Source: Heyndrickxia sp050281185
Lineage (GTDB): Bacteria; Bacillota; Bacilli; Bacillales; Bacillaceae_C
Reading direction: 5' to 3'
Assembly: GCF_050281185.1 (NCBI RefSeq)
Contig: NZ_JBNNWS010000011.1
Span: forward strand, 118,839-182,838
Length of the DNA stretch: 64,000 nucleotides
Shown: in pieces, positions 26,170-35,402 of the stretch
How positions within the stretch are numbered: the first letter of the stretch is position 1
Layout: every line of letters starts with the position of its first letter
The notes under the pieces: model-generated
Database searches by the model: none
What the model was told of the DNA's origin: nothing
The model's input: the letters and a program-made list of their open reading frames with translations, nothing else
Translations under genes and position numbers: made by a program

Positions 26170-26454
26170 TCAACAAAAATACCCGATATAGAAGTGATGT
26201 AAAATTTTTGGAGTTATATTAAAAACCGGAATGTTATTGCGAACAAACAAATTTTCAATTCATGGAAAATAATTGAAATTCCACTTATCAAGTAGACTTA
26301 ATCGTGTAAAGAAGACTCCCTTTAACTTGGCATACTATCACATATCATAATTTTAAAAACAATTAAAAGCCCCCCTTGTAATAAACAGGAATATTTCCAC
26401 AATTTTTGTATAAAAAGACCTTAAACATCTCAAGATACATATGAGGTGATGAAA

Positions 26455-27018
26455 TTGAGAGGAAGAAAAACGGAAATTACTTTGAGAAACGGGATTGAAG
26501 GAAAAACCTGTACCGGGATCTTATGTCGTGATAATGAAGATTCTTGGAAACCACTTACCCATTTTTTGATGGATAATTCTAGAGGTCGTTTAAGACATGA
26601 ATGCAAGGAATGTCGTCACTTTAATAATGATATTTTTAGAGAAAATAACTATTTCCATGTTTTGGCATATAGAATGAGTCGTTCACGGAATGGTTGCGAT
26701 GAGAATATCAATTGGGAACAAAAATTGGAAGAAATTTGGGAACAACAAGAGGGCAAATGTGCCATTACCGGTCTCCAGATGAACTTTAAAAAAGGAAGTG
26801 CCTTGCGTGTATCTCCAGATCGAATTGACAACAATATTGGTTATTTTGATGGAAATGTGCGATTAGTAGGCTGGAAATTCAATAATATAAGAGGTAGTAG
26901 GCCAGCAAAAGATTCTGATCCTATTATTAAAAAAGGTGTTGAGGAGATACAAAAAGAACTTTTGCAACAACTTTGGCAAAAAATCTTTAAAAACACGACT
27001 AGGTTTGGAAGAACATAA
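26455..27018 (+). CDS. HNH-type endonuclease-like protein
   Basis: About 187 residues. GKCAITGLQM, then SPDRIDNNIGYFDGNVRLV, is the CxxxG...DRID...GY...NV pattern of HNH/endonuclease VII-like proteins; an HECKECR zinc pair stands earlier. The TTG at 26455 is chosen because GAGGTGA sits 5-7 nt upstream; GTG/ATG codons at 26446/26449 lie inside the RBS. Stand-alone and possibly a selfish homing nuclease or element cargo; the catalytic His is not unambiguous in the usual position, so activity is uncertain. Confidence 0.65.
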   Translation: MRGRKTEITLRNGIEGKTCTGILCRDNEDSWKPLTHFLMDNSRGRLRHECKECRHFNNDIFRENNYFHVLAYRMSRSRNGCDENINWEQKLEEIWEQQEGKCAITGLQMNFKKGSALRVSPDRIDNNIGYFDGNVRLVGWKFNNIRGSRPAKDSDPIIKKGVEEIQKELLQQLWQKIFKNTTRFGRT

Positions 27019-27412
27019 TAGCGGTAGCTGTTGAACTACTGAAAACATTCATTCTTATTATGTTTGTCTTTTCGTTTCCAATATTATAGTTAATCGTAGA
27101 AGAAAAAAGCAATACCTACCGGTAATGCTCGTTATCAATCAGTTATTTTTGTACCTGACCAAGTAAGAAAAATTAAACTAAAAATTTTGCTACTTTGAAT
27201 GGAAAAATTTTATAATGGCAACCTTAAATGGTAAAGAGTATTATTTTGATATTAGGATTTATTAAAATCCTTATTATTAATGCACTTCTACATAACTCCC
27301 GAAATTTAGACAACTTATTATGTAACCTTCGCACAATTCACCGAAATATGTCCTTTGTATATATATTATGTAAACTAGAATTAAAAAAATAAAATAGTTA
27401 GTAAATTTATCT
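27019..27412. other. Stretch without an intact gene
   Basis: A short plus-strand frame near 27100-27195 (ARYQSVIFVPDQVRKIKLK) looks protein-like but has no start or RBS, so it is probably a remnant. Otherwise AT-rich. Confidence 0.35.
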
Positions 27413-28453
27413 CTATCTCCTACTTTTCATAGTAATCAATTTTTTATAATCAATAAAATTCACACTATATTCAATTACTTCATTCATAAATAATTTATGT
27501 TTTTTAGCAAACAGCTTAACATTATCTAGTAACTCTTTATCATATGTTGTTTTGTATTGAATTCGATCAGCAGGTCTTGTTATTGTAAAATTTGTATTAA
27601 CATTTTGAAGCAGAAGATTTTCTAAACCATTTTCTAATAAATGATTAATATTTGTATCATATTCTTGTGCGATTACGCTTAATGACTGTAAAATTGCTTG
27701 ACTTATATTTGTTCTGAAAGGTGTTCTTAAACTGATTGTTTTATGAACTATTTTTCCATTTTCTAATTTCCATCTAGGTACACTAATGTTGTCTTCAATA
27801 ACATAGGGATTATCCGAATGCTGGGTCATATAGACTCTTTTATATATATGAAAATTATCAGAACTTTCATTGCTATAAATAATTTTAGAAAGTTTGGGAA
27901 GGTCGGATTTCCCTTTTACCCATATACGATATATCGGGTTACCTTTTACTCCTTTTTGTATCGTAATCCCAGATTTCAATTTCCATGATTGAAAGACTGA
28001 TAAGAGACCTTGTGCAAAATTCAAGCTGCCTGAAGTAACATTCATCTCATAACCTTCTCTTCCTACCCACCCATCCCCATCAATTACCCCTCTTACAAAG
28101 GATGATAAAAATTCCTGTGGAACTTGGGGAAATGGAACCGTGAGTGACTTCTTCGCATAGATACCGAATCCTTCAAGATCTTTTTTGATTTCCTTTGAAT
28201 TAATAATTAATGTTGGTGTCGATTTCGTTGGACCATTAGGTGCTAAAACATAATCTGCCTTCATGTATTTCGATACCAATCGGAGGATCCTTTCATCCTT
28301 CTGAGAAAAGAAGATACTGTGCTGGTGATTACTTACATGTCCATCTGTCACAAATAACCCTAAAACCCAAGCCATATCATGTGACCACACCTTAAAGAAA
28401 TCTTCATTAACTTTATGCTTTCGTGGCTGTCCTGACGATTGCTCTCGATTCAT
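27413..28453 (-). CDS. LAGLIDADG homing endonuclease-like protein
   Basis: 346 residues from the ATG at 28453. Two degenerate LAGLIDADG motifs, AWVLGLFVTDGHVS (about 25-38) and SSFVRGVIDGDGWVG (about 127-141), each with the key acidic residue, identify a single-chain homing-endonuclease fold. The ~140-residue tail is unassigned. The ATG overlaps the TGA of the upstream HTH ORF (ATGA), but in-frame sequence continues upstream of it as YKHGVE, suggesting the two were one gene before a frameshift. No host gene is interrupted here, so it is free-standing. Confidence 0.75.
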   Translation of the reverse strand: MNREQSSGQPRKHKVNEDFFKVWSHDMAWVLGLFVTDGHVSNHQHSIFFSQKDERILRLVSKYMKADYVLAPNGPTKSTPTLIINSKEIKKDLEGFGIYAKKSLTVPFPQVPQEFLSSFVRGVIDGDGWVGREGYEMNVTSGSLNFAQGLLSVFQSWKLKSGITIQKGVKGNPIYRIWVKGKSDLPKLSKIIYSNESSDNFHIYKRVYMTQHSDNPYVIEDNISVPRWKLENGKIVHKTISLRTPFRTNISQAILQSLSVIAQEYDTNINHLLENGLENLLLQNVNTNFTITRPADRIQYKTTYDKELLDNVKLFAKKHKLFMNEVIEYSVNFIDYKKLITMKSRR

Positions 28454-28590
28454 TTCCACTCCATGCTTGTACAAACATTTCGAATAGCACGGTCTGTAAG
28501 TCCGATTATAGGAATCATCTCTTTGAACGCCATCCCGCTTTTGTACATCTTAATGATACTTTCGTCTGTTATGCCTAGATTTCTTGGCAT
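28450..28590 (-). CDS. HTH fragment preceding the LAGLIDADG gene
   Basis: 46 residues from the ATG at 28590 with GGGAGGAG upstream. DESIIKMYKSGMAFKEMIPI and GLTDRAIRNVC form a helix-turn-helix like those at the N-terminus of HTH-LAGLIDADG proteins. It ends in a TGA overlapping the next ATG. Either a coupled small protein or, more likely, the N-terminal domain cut off by a frameshift near 28470. Confidence 0.6.
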   Translation of the reverse strand: MPRNLGITDESIIKMYKSGMAFKEMIPIIGLTDRAIRNVCTSMEWK

Positions 28591-28680
28591 AATTACTCCT
28601 CCCTGTTACCTATATATAATTAATTTTGTTAATTGATATAATACCTGATGTACAATAACTACATTATTATCTCATATTTA

Positions 28681-28783
28681 TATCCTAACTTAATTATACA
28701 AACAAATGTTCTTGTTTACAATAAATATTAAGATGCCAAATTAAAAAAAGCAAGGAATCTTTTTAACTCCTAGCTCTTGACTG
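28681..28783 (-). repeat. Dispersed ~100-bp repeat with SOS-like promoter (copy 1)
   Basis: Closely matches 60561-60656. On the minus strand it holds a terminator-like hairpin (GCTAGGA...TCCTTGC followed by T7), then GAACATTTGTTT, close to the Bacillus LexA box GAACN4GTTC, overlapping a promoter with TTGTAA, 17 nt, TATAAT. It points at the HTH/LAGLIDADG pair ~90 nt away. Confidence 0.6.
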
Positions 28784-28875
28784 CAAGAAAAATAAAAAAC
28801 TATCGATGAAATCCTTCATCGAATGCTGGAAGCAATTCGGAAACCAAGCGATAAGTTATTTTTAAAGACACAAAA

Positions 28876-28900
28876 AGGATAAGGAGTATACTCCTTATCC
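28876..28900 (-). terminator. Terminator of the carboxypeptidase gene
   Basis: A perfect palindromic stem (GGATAAGGAGTA/TACTCCTTATCC) followed by T5 on the minus strand, just after the stop codon of the M14 gene. Confidence 0.8.
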
Positions 28901-30478
28901 TTACTTTTCATCCCATTTTATCCAACCTGTAGTATGCCCTGTTTTTATTTGTATCCATCCATTCCAGATAGCGATACTTTTAACGGTTGTTCCTGCCTGA
29001 ATGGAGCCCACTTTTTCAGCACGAGTAGTCGGATAGGAATAAGTATCCACATTTTCATCTACTGTTAAAGTGATTTGAGTAGATGTTGGATTATAATTTC
29101 GTGTTACATTTTTAGAAGATATCCATTTTAGTCCACTTTGTGTTCGAATACCTATATAAGATCCCCACGTTTGTACAGCTTTAATTACTTGAACACCAAT
29201 CGCTGTAGCATGTGAGTTTGTTGTTGGTTCATCCTTCACCGTTGTATCTTGATTGATCAATACCGTTTCATCTATATTTTTTGGAGCACCATTCAATACA
29301 TGCTTTCCATCAATCCAAATTGGTCCTAATTTCGGATTTGAAATACGATACCAACCACTCTTTGTAGCATTCACCTGATAAGTACCAGCTGGAAGTGTTT
29401 GATTAGTCGCTTGTTCCTTCTCTGGACGATTATATATTCGTTTTTCGCTAAATGTTGTAATCACTTTTTTGACCTGTGTTAAACGTTTTTCCCAGTATGA
29501 ACTGCTTAAGGAAGCCAGGTAAAGACCCACCTTCTTATTACGGTTCCATTCATCCCCCATAATACTTAATGGCGGGTTTGAGTTATTCACAATGGACGAG
29601 ATTTCAGGAGTAAATCCTGGTTTCTTCAATGTGTATGTAAACCAATCCGTAAAGCCTCCGCCTTTTTGATTTGGAGTTGGTTTCACAATCTTATATCCTG
29701 TTATATTATGTAATTTATTAGCTATGGAAAGATCCCGTTTGTACTGGCTTCCAGTTTGTTTATATCCCCAATATAAAATATGTCCACTAGAATGATAAGA
29801 TACTTCTGTCTCTGGATTTACCCACATCGTAAAATCGTACATCGCCTTTGCCTCAGGAGCTTGAAGAGGACGTGTACCAGAGTAGTTCATATACCAGCTA
29901 TGTTTAATGGAGCTTTTATACCACCCACCAGGATATTGACGATTTAAATCAATCCCTTGGGCATTTGCCTTCCATCTTTTAAAATTAGTACTGCCATCAT
30001 TCATGGCAATAAGTGACTTACGTACCTTTTGCGGAAAGGCATTGACACCTTTTTGCTGCAACGTTACGCCATCAGGATTAACCATTGGCACAAACCAAAT
30101 CGAGGTTTGATTTAACACATTTCTCACAGAATATCCTGAAATGTTTGTATTTTTCATATAGGCGTTCGCATACTGCTCAATCATTTTCATCGTTAAGTTT
30201 GTCGTTGGCCATTCCCTCGCATGGTGTGCTGCATTTATTAGCAGCGTTGCATCACCCTTCCCAAGCTTGACTGCCCATATCGTACGTCCATAAGGTGTTT
30301 TACCAATGGAACGAACAGAAATAATGGAAGGGTATTTCTGAGATAACAGTTTGACATCCTTCGATAATTGCTCATAAGTATTCATCTTGTTAGGGTTAAG
30401 AACAGCAGCATTCGTTTGTTGTAAGGGAAAAAGAGCGATCAAAAGAATACATATCGTCATCCAAGTTAGTTTCTTCAT
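28901..30478 (-). CDS. Secreted M14 zinc carboxypeptidase with SH3 domain
   Basis: 525 residues. Signal peptide MKKLTWMTICILLIALFPLQ ending at TNAA. The M14 core follows: zinc ligands in NAAHHAREWPT (H-x-x-E), third ligand in VSYHSSGHI, and the catalytic Glu in PGFTPEISSI (about 290). The metallopeptidase removes C-terminal residues from peptides outside the cell; some relatives cut cell-wall peptides. The C-terminal ~75 residues (TYSYPTTRAEKVGSIQAG...WIQIKTGHTTGWI) form a bacterial SH3 domain that would bind the wall. A preceding segment (about 365-450) may be a second SH3-like repeat. Single gene with its own terminator. Confidence 0.92.
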   Translation of the reverse strand: MKKLTWMTICILLIALFPLQQTNAAVLNPNKMNTYEQLSKDVKLLSQKYPSIISVRSIGKTPYGRTIWAVKLGKGDATLLINAAHHAREWPTTNLTMKMIEQYANAYMKNTNISGYSVRNVLNQTSIWFVPMVNPDGVTLQQKGVNAFPQKVRKSLIAMNDGSTNFKRWKANAQGIDLNRQYPGGWYKSSIKHSWYMNYSGTRPLQAPEAKAMYDFTMWVNPETEVSYHSSGHILYWGYKQTGSQYKRDLSIANKLHNITGYKIVKPTPNQKGGGFTDWFTYTLKKPGFTPEISSIVNNSNPPLSIMGDEWNRNKKVGLYLASLSSSYWEKRLTQVKKVITTFSEKRIYNRPEKEQATNQTLPAGTYQVNATKSGWYRISNPKLGPIWIDGKHVLNGAPKNIDETVLINQDTTVKDEPTTNSHATAIGVQVIKAVQTWGSYIGIRTQSGLKWISSKNVTRNYNPTSTQITLTVDENVDTYSYPTTRAEKVGSIQAGTTVKSIAIWNGWIQIKTGHTTGWIKWDEK

Positions 30479-30529
30479 TTATTCACCTTCGATTCTATTA
30501 ATCTACTAAAATTTGAAAATTAATTATAG

Positions 30530-30959
30530 CATAGAAAGAATAAGAGGATCTAGATTATTTAGGATTTTATTGGGATTTTTATAAGAGGAAGGAGTGACTT
30601 ACGGGTATTAGGTGGTTTTCTTAAATGGTTAACAAATTCTATCTTCTTATATTGTCTCACTAAAGGTATCCTTCTGTTTTTTTATATTCAGTACCTTTCG
30701 GGTGCTGATAGAAGATTACCATCTTCATCATCAACTGAAACTTCGTTAATTGCCTTACTACATTTAACAACTAATTGTATTATATTTTTTTCTTGAATAA
30801 ACCTTCCTGATAATTCAATCCCAAGTTCTTATTTTTACAATCAATGAAATAATTCCGCCTTATCTCCTTATCACCAATTTAATGAGGGATTCATTTTGCT
30901 GTTATAAGTGATTGATTTCTAATTAATTTTTAAAGCTATAGTTTGAATACCTTTTTCAA
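30530..30959. other. Stretch without an intact gene
   Basis: AT-rich sequence with no ORF supported by an RBS; broken minus-strand frames only. Confidence 0.35.
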
Positions 30960-31088
30960 TTACTGGTATCTGGTAGTTACACAATCATCGAAACTCGCAA
31001 TATATGCACAACCTGAATCATTTGGTGAGAGATTGTTAAATAATTGTCTAATCGTAGCATGTGCTACTTGATTATTTAGGCTATTCAT
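30960..31088 (-). CDS. Small ORF behind a MerR-type promoter, probably truncated
   Basis: 42 residues from the ATG at 31088 (GAGGT 7 nt upstream): MNSLNNQVAHATIRQLFNN, then NDSGCAYIASFDDC. It begins ~60 nt downstream of the promoter at 31145-31175, so it may be the 5' end of that promoter's former target. No family recognised. Confidence 0.35.
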   Translation of the reverse strand: MNSLNNQVAHATIRQLFNNLSPNDSGCAYIASFDDCVTTRYQ

Positions 31089-31144
31089 ATACATTACCTC
31101 AAAAAGAATTTTATTAATATTTTTACCATGAAGGGTATTGCCAC

Positions 31145-31175
31145 ATTATAAAGCTTCACACAGTGTGAACCTCAT
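31145..31175 (-). promoter_or_regulatory. MerR-type promoter/operator (copy 1)
   Basis: Minus strand: ATGAGG, a 19-nt spacer containing the palindrome TTCACACTGTGTGAA, then TATAAT (31145-31150). A 19-nt spacer with a dyad is the hallmark of MerR-family control. To its right, ~31320-31350, sequence matches part of the effector-domain fragment at 47.1 kb. Confidence 0.7.
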
Positions 31176-31339
31176 GTTTTTTTGTATTATCTATACAAAA
31201 ATGATAAATAAGAGGGCAAAGTCTTTAAGGTGGTGGATATTGTTAGCGCCAAAAAGTATCTTCATCAATTCTCTACTAATCTAAGTAAAGTCAGCCCTTG
31301 AAAAATTTGGTTAGTTTTTATGGTCATACCAAATCCAGT

Positions 31340-31919
31340 GACATATTCATGTCAAAAGGAACTCCCTAATCGCCTTTATTGGTATTTAGAAGCTCCTTTT
31401 AATTTAGTTCATATAAACACTAGACAATATTCTGGTTTATTTTATTATGATATTGTTTATTTTTATCCCTTAGTTTTTATCTTATTGCATACAAGCACAT
31501 AGTATGGTCAAGATAATAAATCCTGTCTTCCTCCACCATTGTCTCTGCAATCTAAACCGAATTCCAAGCCGCTCTTTTTAACAAGTTATCTGATACAATC
31601 CAAAGATGGAAACCTTTTGAACACCATTATTTATAAAGAGTCATGCTATTTATCATAAATTAGACGGGTATCCCCCGTGTTGCAATCTTTCCTTACGCTT
31701 TTAGAAGAGCAGAAGGGCCCATGGATGAATGAATAGAGTCAAAGTAAAGAATAGATCGCTTTATATAAACCAGATGGCGGTTCTCATCCGCATTCTAACT
31801 ATTCTATAAATCCAGAAGGTAAGAAAAAACTCTTAAATTAAGATAGTAAATTTGCGAACATGCTATCTTATGTGATAAAAATAATGTACAGTCATTTGTT
31901 TGATTGGAAATTTTGTTAA
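31340..31919. other. Remnant-rich stretch before HU
   Basis: No intact gene. A plus frame around 31690-31730 (LEEQKGPWMNE) is protein-like but broken. The last ~60 nt must contain the hup promoter. Confidence 0.35.
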
Positions 31920-31934
31920 ATGGGAGAGAATAAA

Positions 31935-32207
31935 ATGAATAAAACTGATCTAATTAATAGTGTTGCCGAAGCAACAGAACTGACTAAAAAAGATGCTACT
32001 AAAGCGGTTGACGCTTTATTTAGCACAATTGAAACAGCTCTTAAAAACGGAGATAAAGTTTCTCTAATCGGTTTTGGTAACTTTGAAGTTCGTGAACGTG
32101 CCGCTCGTAAAGGACGGAACCCCCAAACTGGTGAAGAGATTGAAATAGCAGCTAGTAAAATGCCTGCATTTAAACCAGGTAAATCATTAAAAGAAATCGT
32201 GAAATAA
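31935..32207 (+). CDS. hup: HU family DNA-binding protein
   Basis: 90 residues, the usual HU length: MNKTDLINSVAEATELTKKD at the start, GFGNFEVRERAARKGRNPQT in the beta-arm and MPAFKPGKSLKEIVK at the end, all canonical. HU is a homodimeric nucleoid protein that bends DNA. The ATG at 31935 is preferred over 31920, because GGGAGAG lies just upstream. It is a stand-alone gene with a terminator, surrounded by gene fragments; Bacillus genomes often have extra HU copies, and this could be one. Confidence 0.95.
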   Translation: MNKTDLINSVAEATELTKKDATKAVDALFSTIETALKNGDKVSLIGFGNFEVRERAARKGRNPQTGEEIEIAASKMPAFKPGKSLKEIVK

Positions 32208-32256
32208 AAAGTAAGTCCATCTTATGCGGTAATAGATATATTTGGTATTAACTGTA

Positions 32257-32302
32257 ATAAAAAAGCTGCATTTATTTTTAGTTAAATGCGGCTTTTTATT
32301 GT
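32257..32302 (+). terminator. Terminator of hup
   Basis: AAAAGCTGCATTTA/TAAATGCGGCTTTTT stem-loop, with a T-run in the right arm, 50 nt downstream of the hup stop. Confidence 0.8.
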
Positions 32303-32382
32303 TCCATTACTTTATTCAATTTTTTTGTTAAAATGACTTCCTCAAGGAAAGCCTCACAATCAAACTTGTTAATATTCAACTG

Positions 32383-32540
32383 TATAATATTTTTCCACAT
32401 AAGGGACATCAAATTGATACCCATTCGTATGAGCCCAGTCATATAAAGCACTATGAGCATAACTTATACTGTCATTAAAACCTATATATATGGTATAGAT
32501 ATAATTTGCTTCCTCAAAAAATTTTATTCTAGTATCCTTA
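32383..32540 (-). pseudogene. Fragment of a GyrI-like effector domain
   Basis: The minus frame reads EEANYIYTIYIGFN...ALYDWAHTNGYQFD, then PYVEKYYTVEY before a stop. It is closely similar to the fragment at 47.1-47.3 kb. ALYDWAHTNGY and the EKYYT motif are typical of the C-terminal effector-binding domain of MerR-family regulators. No DNA-binding part is left. Confidence 0.6.
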
Positions 32541-32623
32541 CTCCCTCCTCCATTGAATGAAAAATCACAAAATGTTTTCCTTCAAAATTGGATTCGATTT
32601 ATTTATGGATATAAGAAGTAATG

Positions 32624-33133
32624 TTAATCCTTTATCTTATATACATTTCTATACAAGGTTTCTCTATAAAGAATAAACTCCTCGTCCGTTAAAAGTTGAG
32701 GATAGCTCATGAGTTTAAGCGGTAAATTATCTTGTCCTTTTTGAAGAGGAGGCTGTACATATTCGAAAGGATTGAGGTGAAAACCCAATCGCTCATAAAA
32801 GCCTATTCTCCGTTGTGCCAATTCCGTGTCAGGATGCTCTACTTCCAATAGAACAGGCTTTTTTAACTCTTCCAAATACGCAGTCATCATTTTTCCACCT
32901 ACTCCACTTCCACGCATAATTGGATTGACAGCAATATGTTCCACAAATCGGAACAAAGGAAATTCCCATGCAGCTAAAAAAGCTACAATTTGGTTGTTGT
33001 TATCCGATTCCGTAATGAGACGGTAATGTGGATCGGCCATTAGCTCCTTCTGTCCCCCATAAGTTCTTCGCTCGCTTTCTGGGAATGATACTTCCATAAG
33101 CGCGAAAATTTTATCAAACTCACTTTCGTTCAT
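32624..33133 (-). CDS. GNAT family N-acetyltransferase
   Basis: 169 residues. HIAVNPIMRGSGVGGKMMTAYL is the acetyl-CoA-binding R/Q-x-x-G-x-G/A motif, and RIGFYERLGFHLN is the C-terminal GNAT motif. Substrate unknown. The ATG at 33133 is chosen for GGAGAAATGTG upstream. It is a monocistronic gene followed by remnants. A second, broken GNAT lies just upstream at 33215-33475. Confidence 0.88.
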   Translation of the reverse strand: MNESEFDKIFALMEVSFPESERRTYGGQKELMADPHYRLITESDNNNQIVAFLAAWEFPLFRFVEHIAVNPIMRGSGVGGKMMTAYLEELKKPVLLEVEHPDTELAQRRIGFYERLGFHLNPFEYVQPPLQKGQDNLPLKLMSYPQLLTDEEFILYRETLYRNVYKIKD

Positions 33134-33214
33134 AATCACATTTCTCCTTTATCTAAGACGCTTTATAATAAATTCTATTGTCTCAACCAAATTGCATTTT
33201 TCCTCACTTTTGCT

Positions 33215-33475
33215 TTATAAGTCGATTATGCCAAGAACCCATATAGGTTTCCCGTTTAAGTTCATTACTCTATAATCCAAGCCCACTTGTCCAACAAGTT
33301 GATTTTTGTCATCGATTGCTATGAACCTAAAATGAGGTAATTGCTTAAAGTAAATACTATCTTTTGGATAATCTTCTGTAAAGCATTCTACTAATAATTG
33401 TTGTTTTTTAGTTATTAATTGACCATTATTTCATATTCAAATTTTTTCAATTTCCAATCTAGTTTCCCCTTATTG
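33215..33475 (-). pseudogene. Broken GNAT acetyltransferase
   Basis: LITKKQQLLVECFTEDYPKD, then HFRFIAIDDKNQLVGQVGLD and PIWVLGIIDL before a stop. This is the N-terminal half of a GNAT of the kind that begins with a bulky beta-strand region. The acetyl-CoA-binding half is missing, and the 5' part (WKLKKFEYEIM) is interrupted. Confidence 0.6.
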
Positions 33476-33543
33476 ATTGTCTAAGAAATTAATACTCATT
33501 TATTATCTCTTAAATCAATTTCGCCTTGGTGTATTTCATTATG

Positions 33544-33680
33544 TAGTGAAAACTAAAAATCAGTGGGGTTTTTTCATTCCAACTGATTATTAGTTTTCAC
33601 TAATCGGGCTTTAACGGGTAGCCCCACCTACTTTCTCTGTTTTCGTTGAATTTTGAGGTGGAAGTCTTACTGCCCGTAAA
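33544..33680. repeat. Large imperfect inverted repeats
   Basis: TAGTGAAAACTAaaAATCAGT (33544-33564) pairs with ACTGATTATTAGTTTTCACTA (33582-33602). It is followed by a second dyad, ACGGGTAGCCCCACCT with AGGTGGAAGTCTTACTGCCCGT (~33614-33678). This may be a transposon end or a structured RNA scar; no ORF is present. Confidence 0.5.
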
Positions 33681-33685
33681 AGAAT

Positions 33686-33716
33686 ATTATAAAGCTTCAC
33701 ACATTGTGAACCTCAA
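33686..33716 (-). promoter_or_regulatory. MerR-type promoter/operator (copy 2)
   Basis: TTGAGG, a 19-nt spacer with TTCACAATGTGTGAA, TATAAT (33686-33691) on the minus strand. It reads into the inverted-repeat region and has no gene of its own. Confidence 0.7.
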
Positions 33717-33999
33717 GATTTTTCCTGAAAAAAGGACACCCCAAGCCTTTACTTGATCATAGGCACAATCTAAAAAAGCTTTGGCTATTTTTTATGACAA
33801 TACATTTATGTTTTCTATTGTAGTAAATTTCTCGATAAAGAGAAATATGGGTATCTTAGCTGTAAATCAGTCTACCCCTTCGATTAATCTCCTGTTTCTA
33901 AAATTTCTGTTCAGTTCTTTTATTCAAATAGTTCTTGCTTTCTCTAAGAAATCCAGTGTTATAATAAGTGACAAACAATGGAAAGTAGAGGGATCCAGA

Positions 34000-35052
34000 A
34001 TGAAAATTCTTATTATTGGAGGAACTAATTTTATCGGGCCATACGTAATTCGCCAACTTCATGATATGGGTTATCATGATATTACCTTATTCCATCGTGG
34101 CAAAACTGAAGTCGACCTGCCTTTCACTGTAAAGCATATATATGGGGACAAAATGCACTTGGAGCAACATAAGGCGGCATTTCAATCCTTGTCTCCCGAT
34201 GTTGTAGTAGATATGATCGCTTACACAGAAACAGATATCGAGCCAATATTGCATACATTCCGCGGCATTACGAAACGGCTTGTGATGATCAGTAGTCAGG
34301 ATGTTTATCGTGCCTATGGTGTAGTCAGACAGGCTGACAATGGACCGTTAGAACCGTTGCCGATTTCGGAAGATTCTGCAGTTAGAAACAATCGTTACCC
34401 ATACCAAGACCCTGCCAAGAATCCCGATGATTGGTGCAATCGTTATGACAAAATCCCTCTAGAAGAGATAGTCATGAACGACCCTTACCTAACAGCAACC
34501 GTTGTACGCCTACCTGCAGTTTACGGACCAAACGATCCGCAGCATAGACTGTTTCATTATTTCAAATTAAAACCATTGCATAATGACCGTCCATTTATTT
34601 TACTGGATGAAGGTTATGCAAATTGGCATTGGTCACACGGATATGTGGAAGATGTTGCTTATGGTATTGCGTTAGCTATTACGAATGAGCGTGCAGCGGG
34701 ACGCATCTACAACATAGCAGAGCTGCAGACTAGAACGATGCTAGATTTCATTCAGGCTATTGGTGATCAGCTGGATTGGCAGGGTGAAATCATCCAAGTC
34801 CCATCCGGGCACCTTCCAGATGAGCTAGGTATCCCCTTGCGCACACAACAAAATATCATCGTCGAATCCAGTCGAGTTCGGGAGGAACTAGGCTACCGAG
34901 AAACTTTCTCCTTTAAGGAAGGATTAAAAAAAACAATTGAATGGGAATTGGCCCATTTGCCAGAGGAGATTGATCATGATCATGATAATGACGATGCGAC
35001 GCTCAATGAATTACGTAAAGCTGGTGTGATCAGTACTAATCAATTTTCATGA
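34000..35052 (+). CDS. NAD-dependent epimerase/dehydratase (extended SDR)
   Basis: 350 residues. MKILIIGGTNFIGPYVIRQL gives the Rossmann GGTxFIG motif; ISSQDVYRAYG supplies the Ser and Tyr region (Y-x-x-x-K is not obvious), and RLPAVYGPNDP is the usual extended-SDR motif. It likely acts on a nucleotide sugar or similar cytosolic metabolite. The start is at 34000, because GTAGAGGGATCC precedes it and homology begins there; an open frame from 33781 is non-coding. C-terminal His/Asp-rich stretch (EEIDHDHDNDDA) is unusual. Confidence 0.85.
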   Translation: MKILIIGGTNFIGPYVIRQLHDMGYHDITLFHRGKTEVDLPFTVKHIYGDKMHLEQHKAAFQSLSPDVVVDMIAYTETDIEPILHTFRGITKRLVMISSQDVYRAYGVVRQADNGPLEPLPISEDSAVRNNRYPYQDPAKNPDDWCNRYDKIPLEEIVMNDPYLTATVVRLPAVYGPNDPQHRLFHYFKLKPLHNDRPFILLDEGYANWHWSHGYVEDVAYGIALAITNERAAGRIYNIAELQTRTMLDFIQAIGDQLDWQGEIIQVPSGHLPDELGIPLRTQQNIIVESSRVREELGYRETFSFKEGLKKTIEWELAHLPEEIDHDHDNDDATLNELRKAGVISTNQFS

Positions 35053-35236
35053 GAAGACGGTGAAATCCTCGATGAAATGAATGGATTACCTTGGAAGAAA
35101 CGCTAGTTATGAACCTGATATGGGAGTTTACGCATGATTGATGACCCTTTAAAGCATCTACTTCTCCTCATTACATCGACTCGGTCCATTCTCGTATAGT
35201 TATAATCGTATATGGTTACGATTGTATAAAAAAAAA

Positions 35237-35276
35237 TAACTGGGTATATAGATTACTTCTATACCTAGTTATTTAT
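35237..35276 (+). terminator. Terminator-like hairpin
   Basis: AATAACTGGGTATA pairs with TATACCTAGTTATT, with one mismatch. It lies between the epimerase and monooxygenase genes. Confidence 0.55.
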
Positions 35277-35402
35277 TTACCTCCGAACTATTGATGAAAA
35301 CTACTTGACGTGTAAGAAGAAATTGTTATAATGAACAAGAATATATGAATATATGAATAGATAATCATGTATTAATATTAAAATAGGAAGTGAGATAAAG
35401 AG

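Noticed and set aside
33781..33999. In-frame N-terminal extension of the epimerase
   Set aside because: Homology and a good RBS begin at 34000; the extension has no RBS and looks like translated non-coding DNA.
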